From positions 1,302,001 to 1,366,000 of the forward strand of contig NZ_CP016438.1 of assembly GCF_001685355.1 (NCBI RefSeq): a DNA stretch of 64,000 nt, written 5' to 3'. This document shows positions 1-9,407 of the stretch, one piece after another. This DNA is from Streptomyces lincolnensis (GTDB lineage: Bacteria > Actinomycetota > Actinomycetes > Streptomycetales > Streptomycetaceae). The notes under the pieces were generated by a model. The model was not told the origin of the DNA and searched no databases. It saw only the letters and a list, made by a program, of their open reading frames with translations. Each line of letters begins with the position of its first letter. The first letter of the stretch is position 1. Both the position numbers and the translations under genes were made by a program.

Positions 1-460
1 TGTCGTCCTCGCCGATCACCCACGCGGCACCCGGTACCGCGGTGAAGTCCTGGTAGGTCCACAGCCTCTGCGGCAGCGGGACGGAACTCCACCCTCCCGG
101 CGACCGGCGCAGGATCTCCCCCACGCCCACGCGGTTGTGGAGGGTCCACACCTCCTGGCCGACGAACTGCACCTTGCCGAGCCAGCCCAGCTCACCGGCG
201 CCGGGGAAGGTGGTCTCCCGGTGCCACGCCGTGCCGTCCCAGCGATACAGCATCGGCCGCAGTCCGTCCGGGGCGTGCTCGTACCCGCTCGCCCATGCCT
301 CGCCCGGTCCGCGGGCGGCGAGATCGGACACGGTCACCGGCGGGGTCGCCGCCGGGGGCACGGGCAGCGCCGACCAGCCCGGCGTCACGGCCGCGGCGGG
401 CGAGACCACCGCGGCACACGCGATGACGAAGCAGATGACGAGCGCACGGAGACCGTTCAC
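1..460 (-). CDS. Secreted beta-propeller-like protein, 3' end outside window
   Basis: Read from GTG at 460, preceded by a GGGAGG ribosome site 2-7 bases upstream of the spacer. The visible 153 codons begin with a signal peptide (hydrophobic residues about 4-20, then SPAAA, cleavage likely after residue 24). The mature part has repeating segments of the form EAWASGYE...LYRWDGTAW, which resemble blades of the secreted WD/Kelch-like propeller proteins common in Streptomyces (family knowledge, not a firm assignment). The frame has no stop to the window edge, so the C-terminus is missing here. It lies downstream of kdpC on the same strand with about 118 bases between. Function unknown; probably exported to the cell surface or medium. 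Confidence 0.7.
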   Translation of the reverse strand, partial: MNGLRALVICFVIACAAVVSPAAAVTPGWSALPVPPAATPPVTVSDLAARGPGEAWASGYEHAPDGLRPMLYRWDGTAWHRETTFPGAGELGWLGKVQFVGQEVWTLHNRVGVGEILRRSPGGWSSVPLPQRLWTYQDFTAVPGAAWVIGEDD

Positions 461-578
461 GGGACCTCCCCAGGACGCGAAGGGCGCACAGCCTAAGGGC
501 GTTCACCCCAACTGTGAACAGACGGCACACAGTTGATGAGGTGTTCCTCGACGCGGGAGGCACGGTCCGGTCGGGCCG

Positions 579-1211
579 TCAGCTCCTGGTCACGAGTTCC
601 CTGAGCGCGATGTTGAGTTCGAGGACGTTCACCCGGGGCTCGCCCATGAACCCGAGAGTGCGGCCCTGGGTGTGGTCCTCGACCAGCTTCTCGACCTGGG
701 CGACGGACAGGCCGTTCCGCTCGGCGACCCGGTGGACCTGGATCTGCGCGTACCGCGGGGAGATGTCCGGGTCCAGCCCGGAACCGGAGGAGGTGACCGC
801 GTCGGCGGGGACCTGGGAGGGCCGGACCCTGTAGTCGGCGGTGGAGTTGTCCCTGACGACCTTGGCCTTGGCCTCCTTCACCCCCTTGATGAGTTCGGGA
901 TTGTCGGCGGAGCGGTTGGTGGCGCCGGAGAGGAGGAGCTTGTACTGCGTGTTGACCGTGTTCTCCCCCAGTCCGTCGGCGGGGCGGGGCTGGAAGTAGT
1001 CCAGGCTGTAGCCCTGTTGACCGATGAGGGACGAGCCGACGACCCTCCCGTCCGCCGTGACCTCGGAGCCGTTCGCCTTGCCGTGGAAGGCCGCCTGGGC
1101 GACGCCTGTGACGGCCAGCGGGTAGAGGACGCCCGTGAGCACGGTCAACACGAGCAGCGCCCGCAGGCCCGCGCCCAGCAACCGGGCAGTGTTCACAAGG
1201 GAGTTGTTCAT
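579..1211 (-). CDS. kdpC: KdpC, K+-transporting P-type ATPase subunit C
   Basis: Small accessory subunit that stabilises the KdpFABC potassium pump and is thought to assist nucleotide binding. 210 residues. One N-terminal membrane helix (about residues 10-33) contains the family motif YPLAVTG; the rest is the periplasm-facing KdpC domain with SLIGQ and YFQPRP motifs. The start at MNNS (1211) is chosen because KdpC proteins usually begin this way; an ATG at 1217, which overlaps the kdpB stop as TGATG, is the alternative and neither has a clear ribosome site. It is translationally coupled to kdpB and is the last kdp gene: no kdpD or kdpE follows. Confidence 0.95.
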   Translation of the reverse strand: MNNSLVNTARLLGAGLRALLVLTVLTGVLYPLAVTGVAQAAFHGKANGSEVTADGRVVGSSLIGQQGYSLDYFQPRPADGLGENTVNTQYKLLLSGATNRSADNPELIKGVKEAKAKVVRDNSTADYRVRPSQVPADAVTSSGSGLDPDISPRYAQIQVHRVAERNGLSVAQVEKLVEDHTQGRTLGFMGEPRVNVLELNIALRELVTRS

Positions 1212-1216
1212 GGCCA

Positions 1217-3334
1217 TCAACCGATTCCGGGGATGAGAGAGATGAGCAGGTCGATGATCTTGATGCCGATGAAGGGGGCGATCAGCCCGCCCAGGCCGTA
1301 GATCCCGAGGTTGCGCCGGAGCAGCCTGTCGGCGCTCACCGGCCGGTACCGCACACCGCGCAGGGCGAGCGGCACCAGCGCGATGATGATCAGGGCGTTG
1401 AAGATGACCGCGGAGAGGATCGCGGAGTCCGGCGAGGACAGGTCCATGATGTTGAGCTTGTCCAGGCCCGGGTAGACCGCCGCGAACAGCGCCGGGATGA
1501 TCGCGAAGTACTTCGCGACGTCGTTGGCTATGGAGAACGTGGTCAACGCGCCCCGCGTGATGAGGAGTTGCTTGCCGATCTCGACGATCTCGATGAGCTT
1601 GGTCGGGTTGGAGTCGAGGTCGACCATGTTGCCGGCCTCCTTGGCGGCCGACGTACCGGTGTTCATCGCGACGCCGACGTCCGCCTGGGCCAGCGCGGGC
1701 GCGTCGTTGGTGCCGTCGCCGGTCATCGCGACGAGCTTGCCGCCGGCCTGCTCGCGTTTGATGAGGGCCATCTTGTCCTCGGGAGTGGCTTCGGCAAGGA
1801 AGTCGTCGACGCCCGCTTCCTCGGCGATCGCCTTGGCCGTCAGCGGGTTGTCACCCGTGATCATGACGGTCTTGATGCCCATGCGGCGCAGTTCGTCGAA
1901 CCGCTCGCGCATGCCCTCCTTGACGACGTCCTTGAGATGGATGACGCCCAACACCCGGGCGCCTTCCGTGTCTTCGACGGCCACGAGCAGCGGCGTCCCA
2001 CCCGCTGCGGAGATACGGTCGGTGAGCGCGCTCGCATCCTCGGACACCTCGCCGCCCCGCTCCCGCACCCAGGCGACGACCGAACCGGCCGCACCCTTGC
2101 GGATCCTGCGCCCGTCGACGTCCACACCCGACATACGGGTCTGCGCGGTGAAGGCGATCCACTCGGCGCCGGACAGCTCGCCCTGCCGGCGCTCGCGCAG
2201 GCCGTACCTCTCCTTGGCCAGGACGACGATCGAGCGGCCCTCGGGCGTCTCGTCGGCCAGCGAGGACAGCTGCGCCGCGTCGGCGACCTCGGCCTCCGCC
2301 ACACCGTTCACCGGCACGAACTCGGCGGCCTGCCGGTTGCCGAGGGTGATGGTGCCGGTCTTGTCGAGCAGCAGCGTGGAGACGTCGCCTGCGGCCTCAA
2401 CCGCCCTTCCGGACATGGCCAGTACGTTCCTCTGCACCAGCCGGTCCATACCCGCGATGCCGATCGCGGAGAGCAGCGCGCCGATCGTGGTCGGGATGAG
2501 ACAGACCAGCAGGGCGACCAGCACCACCATCGTCAGATGCGTGCCCGCGTAGTCGGCGAACGGCGGCAGCGTGGCCACCGCGAGCAGGAAGACGATGGTC
2601 AGCGAGGCCAGCAGGATGTTCAGCGCGATCTCGTTCGGTGTCTTCTGCCGGGCCGCGCCCTCGACCAGGTTGATCATCCGGTCGATGAAGGTCTCGCCGG
2701 GCTTCGTCGTGATCCTGATGACGATCCGGTCGGAGAGCACCTTCGTCCCGCCGGTGACGGCCGAGCGGTCGCCGCCCGACTCGCGGATGACCGGCGCCGA
2801 CTCACCGGTGATGGCCGACTCGTCGACCGAGGCGACGCCCTCGACGACGTCACCGTCGCCGGGAATGATGTCACCGGCCTCGCAGACGACCAGGTCACCG
2901 ATTCTCAGCTCGGTGCCGGGGACCTCGGTGCCGTCGACGCGCCGCGCCACCGTGTCCGTCTTGGCCTTCCTGAGGGTGTCCGCCTGGGCCTTGCCCCGGC
3001 CCTCGGCGACCGCCTCGGCCAGATTGGCGAAGATCACTGTCAGCCACAGCCAGGCGCTGATCGCCCAGCCGAACCAGTCGCCGGGGTCCTTGAAGGAGAA
3101 CACCGTGGTCAGCACGGACCCGATCCAGACCACGAACATCACGGGCGACTTGACCATCACCCGCGGGTCCAGCTTGCGGCACGCGTCCGGCAGCGACTTC
3201 ACCAGCTGCCCGGGGTCGAAGAGGCCGGCGCCGACACGGCCCTCGGCGGGCTTGTGCCCGGTGGGTGCGTCGCTGTGCGGCGCCTGGGCCGGCGTTGCTG
3301 TGGACATCTCTTCGCTTTCGGTACGAGTGGTCAT
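1217..3334 (-). CDS. kdpB: KdpB, catalytic P-type ATPase subunit
   Basis: ATP-hydrolysing subunit of the high-affinity K+ importer KdpFABC in the plasma membrane. 705 residues. The phosphorylation motif DKTGT is centred on Asp324; the actuator motif TGES and the hinge motif [16 protein letters not shown] are intact, so the enzyme should be active. The start at MTTRTESEE (3334) overlaps the kdpA stop as ATGA; a much longer upstream frame exists but it is only the shadow of kdpA. The first 50 residues are a Streptomyces-type hydrophilic tail rich in Ala, Pro and Thr. It sits between kdpA and kdpC with coupling on both sides. Confidence 0.97.
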   Translation of the reverse strand: MTTRTESEEMSTATPAQAPHSDAPTGHKPAEGRVGAGLFDPGQLVKSLPDACRKLDPRVMVKSPVMFVVWIGSVLTTVFSFKDPGDWFGWAISAWLWLTVIFANLAEAVAEGRGKAQADTLRKAKTDTVARRVDGTEVPGTELRIGDLVVCEAGDIIPGDGDVVEGVASVDESAITGESAPVIRESGGDRSAVTGGTKVLSDRIVIRITTKPGETFIDRMINLVEGAARQKTPNEIALNILLASLTIVFLLAVATLPPFADYAGTHLTMVVLVALLVCLIPTTIGALLSAIGIAGMDRLVQRNVLAMSGRAVEAAGDVSTLLLDKTGTITLGNRQAAEFVPVNGVAEAEVADAAQLSSLADETPEGRSIVVLAKERYGLRERRQGELSGAEWIAFTAQTRMSGVDVDGRRIRKGAAGSVVAWVRERGGEVSEDASALTDRISAAGGTPLLVAVEDTEGARVLGVIHLKDVVKEGMRERFDELRRMGIKTVMITGDNPLTAKAIAEEAGVDDFLAEATPEDKMALIKREQAGGKLVAMTGDGTNDAPALAQADVGVAMNTGTSAAKEAGNMVDLDSNPTKLIEIVEIGKQLLITRGALTTFSIANDVAKYFAIIPALFAAVYPGLDKLNIMDLSSPDSAILSAVIFNALIIIALVPLALRGVRYRPVSADRLLRRNLGIYGLGGLIAPFIGIKIIDLLISLIPGIG

Positions 3335-4995
3335 GACGCCAGCCCCTCGGCCAGCGGGCCCAGCGCGAGCGCGGGGAAGTACGTCAGACCGGTGATGACG
3401 AGGATCGCGCCCACCAACAGGCCGGTGAACAGCGGCTTCTCGGTACGCAGGGTGCCCGCGGTCACCGGGACCGGCTTCTGCTCGGCGAGCGAACCGGCCA
3501 GCGCCAGGACGAACACCATCGGCAGGAAACGGCCGAGGATCATGACGAGGCCGATCGTGGTGTTGAACCACTGGGTGTCCGCGTTCAGACCGGCGAAGGC
3601 CGAGCCGTTGTTGTTGGCCCCGGACGTGTAGGCGTAGAGGATCTCGGAGAACCCGTGTGCCCCGGAGTTGGTCATCGAGTGGGCCGGGGTCGGCAGGGCC
3701 ATCGCCGCGGCGGTGAAGATGAGCACCAGCGCCGGAGTGACGAGGATGTAGCAGGCCGCGAACTTGATCTCACGGGTGCCGATCTTCTTGCCCAGGTACT
3801 CGGGCGTACGGCCGACCATGAGCCCGGCGATGAACACCGCGATGATCGCCATGATCAGCATGCCGTAGAGGCCGGATCCGGTGCCGCCGGGCGCGATCTC
3901 GCCCAGTTGCATGCCCAGCATCGTGATGCCTCCGCCGAGTCCGGTGAAGGACGAGTGGAAGGAGTCCACCGCACCGGTCGACGTCAGCGTCGTGGACACC
4001 GCGAAGATCGACGAGGCGCCGACGCCGAAGCGGACCTCCTTGCCCTCCATCGCACCGCCCGCGGCCTGTAGCGCCGGGCCGTGGTGGGCGAACTCGGTCC
4101 ACATCATCAGGGCGACGAAACCGACCCAGATGGTGGCCATGGTGGCGAGGATCGCGTACCCCTGCTTGACGGAGCCGACCATGACACCGAAGGTGCGGGT
4201 CAGCGAGAAGGGGATGACGAGCATCAGGAAGATCTCGAAGAGATTGGTGAAAGGCGTCGGGTTCTCGAACGGGTGGGCGGAGTTGGCGTTGAAGTAGCCG
4301 CCGCCGTTCGTGCCGAACTCCTTGATGGCCTCCTGCGAGGCCACCGCGCCGCCGTTCCACTGCTGCGAGCCGCCCATGAACTGGCCGACCTCGTGGATCC
4401 CGGAGAAGTTCTGGATCACGCCACAGGCGACCAGCACGATGGCCGCGACGAACGCGCCGGGCAGCAGGATGCGTACGACACCGCGCACCATGTCGGCCCA
4501 GAAGTTGCCGAGTTCACCGGTACGGGAGCGCGCGAACCCTCGTACGAGGGCCACCGCCACCGCGATACCGACCGCTGCCGAGACGAAGTTCTGCACGGCC
4601 AGCCCGGCGGTCTGCACGACGTGGCCCATGGCCTGCTCGCCGTAGTACGACTGCCAGTTGGTGTTCGTGACGAAGGAGACGGCGGTGTTGAACGCCTGCG
4701 CCGGCTCGATCGAGGAGAACCCGAGCGAGCCGGGCAGGATGCCCTGGAGCCGCTGCAACAGATAGAGGAAGACCACGCCGACGGCCGAGAAGGCGAGTAC
4801 GCCCCTCAGATAGGCCGGCCAGCGCATCTGTGTGTCGGGGTCGGCGCCGATGCCCTTGTAGATCCACTTCTCGACGCGCCAGTGCTTGTCGGAGGAGTAG
4901 ACCTTGGCCATGTAGGTGCCGAGTGGGATGTGGGCGAGCGCCAGCGCCCCCGTCAGGGCGAGCAGCTGGAGGACGCCTGCGAGTACGGGACCCAT
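3331..4995 (-). CDS. kdpA: KdpA, potassium-translocating subunit
   Basis: Channel-like subunit that selects K+ in the KdpFABC complex; evolutionarily related to Trk/Ktr channels. 554 residues with about ten membrane helices. Selectivity-filter loops are recognisable: VTNTNWQSY near residue 115, [14 protein letters not shown] near 230, and [12 protein letters not shown] near 470. ATG at 4995 begins 7 bases after the kdpF stop. The length matches the family. Transcribed with kdpF and an upstream micro-ORF, and overlaps kdpB by 4 bases (ATGA). Confidence 0.97.
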   Translation of the reverse strand: MGPVLAGVLQLLALTGALALAHIPLGTYMAKVYSSDKHWRVEKWIYKGIGADPDTQMRWPAYLRGVLAFSAVGVVFLYLLQRLQGILPGSLGFSSIEPAQAFNTAVSFVTNTNWQSYYGEQAMGHVVQTAGLAVQNFVSAAVGIAVAVALVRGFARSRTGELGNFWADMVRGVVRILLPGAFVAAIVLVACGVIQNFSGIHEVGQFMGGSQQWNGGAVASQEAIKEFGTNGGGYFNANSAHPFENPTPFTNLFEIFLMLVIPFSLTRTFGVMVGSVKQGYAILATMATIWVGFVALMMWTEFAHHGPALQAAGGAMEGKEVRFGVGASSIFAVSTTLTSTGAVDSFHSSFTGLGGGITMLGMQLGEIAPGGTGSGLYGMLIMAIIAVFIAGLMVGRTPEYLGKKIGTREIKFAACYILVTPALVLIFTAAAMALPTPAHSMTNSGAHGFSEILYAYTSGANNNGSAFAGLNADTQWFNTTIGLVMILGRFLPMVFVLALAGSLAEQKPVPVTAGTLRTEKPLFTGLLVGAILVITGLTYFPALALGPLAEGLAS

Positions 4996-5002
4996 GCCTG
5001 GC

Positions 5003-5092
5003 TCAGAACCTCTCCGGGAAGATCAGGGCGAGGACGAGATATCCCAGCAGGGCGACGGCCACGACGAGGCCGACGATGTTCTCGGCGGTCAC
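5003..5092 (-). CDS. kdpF: KdpF, small stabilising subunit
   Basis: 29-residue single-helix protein beginning GTG ([13 protein letters not shown]) and ending IFPERF, the hallmark of KdpF. In the complex it acts as a membrane-embedded stabiliser of KdpA. It is below the usual gene-finding cut-off. Its GTG start overlaps the stop of the upstream micro-ORF as GTGA, and its stop lies 7 bases before kdpA, so it is likely translated by coupling. Confidence 0.93.
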   Translation of the reverse strand: MTAENIVGLVVAVALLGYLVLALIFPERF

Positions 5093-5172
5093 AGCTTCGT
5101 CACCCCCTTGGCTACGAGGGCCACCAGCGCGAAGACCGCGATCGTGGTGACGACGAAGGCCAGATCGGCCAT
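5089..5172 (-). CDS. 27-residue membrane peptide leading the kdp operon
   Basis: ATG at 5172 with a GGGAG ribosome site about 6 bases upstream opens a frame of 27 codons: MADLAFVVTTIAVFALVALV followed by AKGVTKL and TGA. It is one hydrophobic helix with a basic tail. The stop overlaps the kdpF start (GTGA), which argues strongly that it is translated and coupled to the pump genes. I recall comparable short frames before kdpF in other streptomycetes, but cannot check. Possible roles are a second KdpF-like subunit or a translational leader. No function is assigned. Confidence 0.75.
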   Translation of the reverse strand: MADLAFVVTTIAVFALVALVAKGVTKL

Positions 5173-5247
5173 CGCGAACTCCCGGTGAGGTGCGAAAGAG
5201 ATGCGGACGAGTAGAGGAAACGCCCTCCTCGGCCGGATCCGGCCTCC

Positions 5248-5298
5248 CTTGACGGCTCTCTTACGGCGACCCCCGCGCCCTTGACGCGTCTCTTACGC
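5248..5298. promoter_or_regulatory. Direct repeat, candidate kdp activator site
   Basis: Two 19-base near-identical copies, CTTGACGGCTCTCTTACGG (5248-5266) and CTTGACGCGTCTCTTACGC (5280-5298), start exactly 32 bases apart, about three helical turns. They lie 76-126 bases upstream of the first kdp-operon start codon. The arrangement suits a response regulator such as KdpE binding as a tandem dimer, but the regulator is not encoded in the window. Confidence 0.5.
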
Positions 5299-5363
5299 CC
5301 CGTGAGACGCCAGGCGGGAGAGGCCCCCGCCGGCATGAACGGCCCGGACGGCGTCGTCCCTGG

Positions 5364-6470
5364 TCACCAGCTGATGCCGGCCGCCACCGGCAAGTGGTCA
5401 CTGCTGGTGGCCGGCAGCACCCATGCGCTCTCCGGCCGCACGCCGCTGACCAGGATCTGGTCGATCCGCACCACCGGGAACCCGGCCGGATAGCTGAAGC
5501 CGAAGCCGTCCCCGGCCTCGTCCTGGGCCGAGCGCAGCCGCGAGGTGAGACCGTCGAGCGCGCGGTCGTCCGTGGTGCCGTTCAGGTCGCCGAGCAGCAC
5601 CACCCGCTCGTTCGGCTCGGCGGCGAGGGCCTCGCCGAGCGCCTGGGCGTTTCTGTCCCGCGAGTCCGTCCAGAAGCCCGCCGCGGGATTCACCCGCACG
5701 GACCCCAGGTGGGCCACATACACGGCGAGGGGCCCGTGGTCCGTGGCCACCGTGGCGCGCAGTGCCCGGTTGTAGGTCATCTTGACCTCGGCCGGCTTGG
5801 CGTCCCCCAGCGGCCCGACGTCCTGCTTGATGTCGACCGGCCGGGTGTCGGACAGCGGCAGCCTGCTCCACAGTCCGACGGTGCCCTGCACGGTGTGGTG
5901 CGGGTACGTCGTCGCCAGCTCCTTCTCGTACGTGCCCCGGGCCTGCGGGGTGATCTCCTCCAGCGCCAGCACGTCCGCCCCGGCGGCGGCCAGGTCACGG
6001 GCGGTACCGGCCGGGTCGGGATTGTCGGCGCCGACGTTGTGGGCGGCCACGGTGAGGTCGTAGCCCGTCCGGGACTTGTCGGTGAGCAGCCCGCCGAAGA
6101 GGCTCAGCCACACCGTGACCGGCAGCACCAGCGCGACCAGCGCGGAGGCGGAGCGGCGCCACAGCGCCCCGGCCAGCAGCACCGGGACGAACAGGCCGAA
6201 CCACGGCAGGAAGTTCTCCACCAGGCTGCCGAGGCCTCCGCGGTCCGTGATCCGTGCGTGCAGCACCATGACCAGGCCGAGCAGCACCGCCAGCGCGGCG
6301 AGGACCGGGCCGCGCTTCCAGGGCCCGGGCCGGCAGCCGAGGCGGATCACCCGGCGGAGGGCCGCGTGCCAGGTCCCGGAGCCGGTGTCCCGGGGGTCGG
6401 CGCCGCTCTGTCCGGTCTCCGCCGTGTCCCCCGGCGTCACCGTCGCCTGTCCTCGCTCACTACCGGTCAC
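5364..6470 (-). CDS. vanJ: VanJ-like teicoplanin-resistance membrane protein (EEP superfamily)
   Basis: 368 residues from GTG 6470. Three N-terminal membrane helices (about 55-71, 88-104, 109-128) precede an endonuclease/exonuclease/phosphatase domain with Asn145, Glu171/Glu172, the GDLN motif (Asp295, Asn297) and the terminal SSDHLP (Asp358-His359). This layout, and divergence from vanRS, matches VanJ of Streptomyces coelicolor and its relative StaP, which protect against teicoplanin-type lipoglycopeptides, probably by acting on a cell-wall lipid intermediate outside the membrane (mechanism uncertain). In-frame ATGs at 6590 and 6602 would add an unfolded-looking tail and occupy the promoter. 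Without that context it would be called only an EEP-family membrane protein. Confidence 0.85.
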   Translation of the reverse strand: MTGSERGQATVTPGDTAETGQSGADPRDTGSGTWHAALRRVIRLGCRPGPWKRGPVLAALAVLLGLVMVLHARITDRGGLGSLVENFLPWFGLFVPVLLAGALWRRSASALVALVLPVTVWLSLFGGLLTDKSRTGYDLTVAAHNVGADNPDPAGTARDLAAAGADVLALEEITPQARGTYEKELATTYPHHTVQGTVGLWSRLPLSDTRPVDIKQDVGPLGDAKPAEVKMTYNRALRATVATDHGPLAVYVAHLGSVRVNPAAGFWTDSRDRNAQALGEALAAEPNERVVLLGDLNGTTDDRALDGLTSRLRSAQDEAGDGFGFSYPAGFPVVRIDQILVSGVRPESAWVLPATSSDHLPVAAGISW

Positions 6471-6677
6471 TGCTGCGTCCTCGGGTTCTGGGTGGGGTCG
6501 GCATACATGCGCGGGCAGCCGTGGATCCGTACGCGGAGACCGCCTCGCGAAGAAGCCTGTTGTTCGAGCCGATGGCGGGTTTCGCGTCATATCGCCAGTC
6601 AAGGCGGCGTGGTGTTGCCGGCCTGTATGGGGATTTGGATACGCCGACGATATGCGCCGCCTCGTAGCATCGATGTC
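6471..6677. promoter_or_regulatory. Divergent vanJ/vanRS promoter region
   Basis: 207 bases separate the vanJ and vanR start codons, so both promoters must lie here, probably under VanR control as in S. coelicolor. I could not find a convincing -10/-35 pair or the VanR half-sites by eye. vanR has no evident ribosome site before ATG 6678, which may mean a leaderless or nearly leaderless message. Confidence 0.6.
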
Positions 6678-7373
6678 ATGCGTGTGTTGATCGTCGAAGA
6701 CGAGCCCTTTCTGGCTGAAGCCGTCCGCGACGGTCTACGTCTGGAAGCGATCGCGTCCGACATCGCCGGTGACGGCGACACCGCGCTGGAGCTGCTGAGC
6801 GTCAACAGCTACGACATCGCCGTCCTCGACCGGGACATCCCCGGACCGTCCGGTGACGAGATCGCCAAACGCATCGTCGCCTCCGGCAGCGGCATGCCGA
6901 TCCTCATGCTCACCGCGGCCGACCGTCTCGACGACAAGGCCTCCGGTTTCGAACTCGGCGCCGACGACTACCTCACGAAACCGTTCGAACTCCAGGAACT
7001 CGTCCTCAGGCTCCGCGCGCTCGACCGCAGACGTGCCCACCACAGGCCTCCGGTGCGCGAGGTCGCGGGTCTGCGCCTCGACCCGTTCCGCAGAGAGGTC
7101 TACCGGGACGGCCGCTATGTCGCGCTCACCAGGAAGCAGTTCGCCGTGCTCGAAGTCCTCGTCGCCGCCGAAGGCGGGGTGGTCAGCGCCGAGGAGTTGC
7201 TGGAGCGGGCGTGGGACGAGAACGCCGACCCGTTCACCAACGCCGTGCGCATCACCGTCTCCGCCTTGCGCAAACGGCTCGGCGAACCCTGGATCATCGC
7301 CACCGTGCCGGGCGTCGGCTATCGCATCGACGCGCAACCGGAGGCCGGGCGCCAGGGAGGCGACCGTGGATAG
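6678..7373 (+). CDS. vanR: VanR-like OmpR-family response regulator
   Basis: 231 residues. Receiver domain residues 1-115 with acidic pocket VEDE, phospho-acceptor Asp51 in VLDRDIPG, Thr in LMLTAAD and Lys in LTKPFE; winged-helix DNA-binding domain from about 128 to 222, ending in ATVPGVGYRID. The wording of the sequence is very close to VanR of S. coelicolor as I remember it. It would activate vanJ and vanRS on glycopeptide exposure. The stop overlaps the vanS start by 8 bases. Classical KdpE was considered and rejected because its partner kinase has no KdpD domain. Confidence 0.9.
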   Translation: MRVLIVEDEPFLAEAVRDGLRLEAIASDIAGDGDTALELLSVNSYDIAVLDRDIPGPSGDEIAKRIVASGSGMPILMLTAADRLDDKASGFELGADDYLTKPFELQELVLRLRALDRRRAHHRPPVREVAGLRLDPFRREVYRDGRYVALTRKQFAVLEVLVAAEGGVVSAEELLERAWDENADPFTNAVRITVSALRKRLGEPWIIATVPGVGYRIDAQPEAGRQGGDRG

Positions 7374-8496
7374 AGCGCCCGGACTGAGTGTGCGGGTCAA
7401 GCTCACCCTCAGCTACGCCGGATTCCTCATGATCGCCGGCGTCCTGCTGCTCGCGGCGGTGTGGGTGTTTCTCCTGAGATACGTCCCCGAACGGGCGATG
7501 CTCATCAACCCCGAGGACAATGCCCACCTCAATGGTGTTTTTCCCGTCCGGTCCTCCCTCCAGTACGTTTTCCTTCCGAGGGCGGCCGCGGTACTGGCGT
7601 TCCTGCTGGTGTTCGGTCTCGTGGGAGGGTGGCTCCTCGCCGGCCGCATGCTCGCCCCGTTGACCGGCATCACGGACGCCGCACGCATGGCCACCAGCGG
7701 ATCGCTCTCCCACCGGATCCAACTGCCGGGCAGCAAGGACGAGTTCCGCGAACTCGCCGACGCCTTCGACGCGATGCTCGCCCGGCTCGAAGCACACGTC
7801 GCCGAACAGCAGAGATTCGCGGCCAACGCCTCGCACGAGTTGCGCACCCCGCTGGCGGTCTCGAGAACTCTTCTCGACGTGGCGCGCGCCGATCCGAACC
7901 CCGACACCGATGAACTCATCGACCGCCTCCAGACCGTCAACAGCCGGGCGATCGACCTCACCGAGGCGCTGCTCCTGGTCAGCCGCGCCGAGCAGCGGTC
8001 CTTCACCCGAGAACGCGTCGACCTGTCCCTCATGGCGGAGGAAGCCACCGAAACGCTCCTCCCCCTCGCGGAGAAGCACGGCGTCACCATCGAGACCCGC
8101 GGCGACATCACGCCCATGCTCGGATCGCCGGCGCTCCTGCTGCAACTGACCACGAACCTCGTCCACAACGCGATCGTCCACAACCTTCCGGAAGCGGGCA
8201 CCGTGTGGGTCACCACCGGCGTCCGCCCCGACACGGTGGTCCTCACCGTCGAGAACACCGGCGAGAAGCTCACCCCGGAGCTGGCCTCGACCCTCACCGA
8301 ACCGTTCCAGCGCGGCACCGAGCGCGTGCACGGCGATCACCCGGGCGTCGGCCTCGGCCTGGCCATCGTCAAGACCATCACGCACGCACACGACGGAACG
8401 CTCACCCTCACCCCGCGCTCCGCCGGCGGGATCCGCGTCACCGTGGAGCTACCCGCCGTATCCCCGCCCGCCGGCCCGGTGTCCGACGTCCACTAG
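7366..8496 (+). CDS. vanS: VanS-like sensor histidine kinase
   Basis: 376 residues from GTG 7366, preceded by an AGGGAGG site inside vanR. Two membrane helices (about 14-38 and 71-94) enclose a short extracytoplasmic loop of about 33 residues, as in actinobacterial VanS. Then come a HAMP segment, the H-box with His157 in NASHELRTPLAV, the N-box NLVHNAIVHN and the G-box GVGLGLAIV. In the family it binds glycopeptides (vancomycin in S. coelicolor) and phosphorylates VanR, or removes phosphate when no drug is present. The loop sequence decides drug specificity and should be compared with known inducers. Confidence 0.9.
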   Translation: MDRAPGLSVRVKLTLSYAGFLMIAGVLLLAAVWVFLLRYVPERAMLINPEDNAHLNGVFPVRSSLQYVFLPRAAAVLAFLLVFGLVGGWLLAGRMLAPLTGITDAARMATSGSLSHRIQLPGSKDEFRELADAFDAMLARLEAHVAEQQRFAANASHELRTPLAVSRTLLDVARADPNPDTDELIDRLQTVNSRAIDLTEALLLVSRAEQRSFTRERVDLSLMAEEATETLLPLAEKHGVTIETRGDITPMLGSPALLLQLTTNLVHNAIVHNLPEAGTVWVTTGVRPDTVVLTVENTGEKLTPELASTLTEPFQRGTERVHGDHPGVGLGLAIVKTITHAHDGTLTLTPRSAGGIRVTVELPAVSPPAGPVSDVH

Positions 8497-8555
8497 GGTC
8501 TGGTGGCCTGCCTCGCAGGTGAACGGGATATCCACGTGAGGAAGAGGTAACCAGC

Positions 8556-9329
8556 GTGCGCACGCACCGCCTTGCCATGGCAGTAGCCAGTTTCGCCGCC
8601 CTGGCACTGACCCTTGCTGCCTGCGGAGAAGGCGACGCCGAGTCGAAGTCCGTCGAGTCGGCCACCGAGGAGTCCACCGAGGAGTCCACCGACCCGTCCC
8701 CCACCCCCTCCGCCACCTCGGCGTCCCCGTCGCCGCCGGCCACCGCCACGGAGAAAGCCTCGAAGGACGCGGACTCCCAGGGTGCGGGCTCCCAGGGTGC
8801 GGGCTCCCAAGGTGCCGGAAACGGTTCCGGGAAGGGTGCCGGCACCGGAGCCGGGGGTTCGGACACGCCGTCCGCCGGCACGGGCTCCGGTGGCGCCAAG
8901 CCCGTGGACTGCGCCACCGGTTCGCTGCGGTTCGCCATCAAGAAGGTGAAGAACCCCGTCGACCACGTCCTCATCACGGCGACCAACACCGGCACGAAGG
9001 CCTGCCACCTCTACAGCTACCCGGCCCTGCGCATCAGTGAGAACTCGCAGGCCGTCACCGCCAGGATCGGCGAGAGTCAGCCGCAGACCGTCGTCACCCT
9101 CGATCGCGGCGCCACCGGGTACGCGGGCCTGATCACCGCGTCCGCCGACCGCAACAGCGAGACCAAGGTCACCACCCCCGCGATCGGTGTGAGCCTGTTC
9201 GGCCCCGACGAGGGGCCCACCGGGTCCGGGGTGGACGTGCCCGTCCCCGGCGGTTCCCTGTATGTCGAGGAGGACAACGCCCAGGTCACGTACTGGCAGG
9301 ACAACCCGAACGACGCGCTCGCCTGGTGA
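8556..9329 (+). CDS. DUF4232 lipoprotein
   Basis: 257 residues from GTG 8556 with a GGAAGAGG site. The signal peptide ends in lipobox LAAC, with Cys23 the lipidation site. Residues 24-115 are a low-complexity Ser/Thr/Glu/Pro/Gly linker that would span the wall, including three tandem SQGAG units encoded by a 15-base DNA repeat at about 8776-8820. The C-terminal part (about 120-257) begins DCATGSLRF and has the conserved Cys in KACHLYSYPAL, typical of DUF4232. The role is unknown; such proteins are anchored on the outer face of the membrane. It is separated from vanS by 59 bases but is probably independent. Confidence 0.9.
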   Translation: MRTHRLAMAVASFAALALTLAACGEGDAESKSVESATEESTEESTDPSPTPSATSASPSPPATATEKASKDADSQGAGSQGAGSQGAGNGSGKGAGTGAGGSDTPSAGTGSGGAKPVDCATGSLRFAIKKVKNPVDHVLITATNTGTKACHLYSYPALRISENSQAVTARIGESQPQTVVTLDRGATGYAGLITASADRNSETKVTTPAIGVSLFGPDEGPTGSGVDVPVPGGSLYVEEDNAQVTYWQDNPNDALAW

Positions 9330-9407
9330 CCGGCAACTGACCGTCGGGGCAACGGCTTTGGCCTAAGCTGGGCCGCTGATCCGCGTCAGAAGAAGGTGTG
9401 ACCGTCC

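Noticed and set aside
1568..3631. Long plus-strand open frame over kdpB
   Set aside because: Composition typical of a high-GC shadow frame; kdpB on the other strand has all P-type ATPase motifs.
6678..8496. Reading the two-component pair as KdpDE because it lies near kdpFABC
   Set aside because: The kinase has only two membrane helices with a short loop and no KdpD or Usp domain; its sequence and vanJ neighbour fit VanRS.
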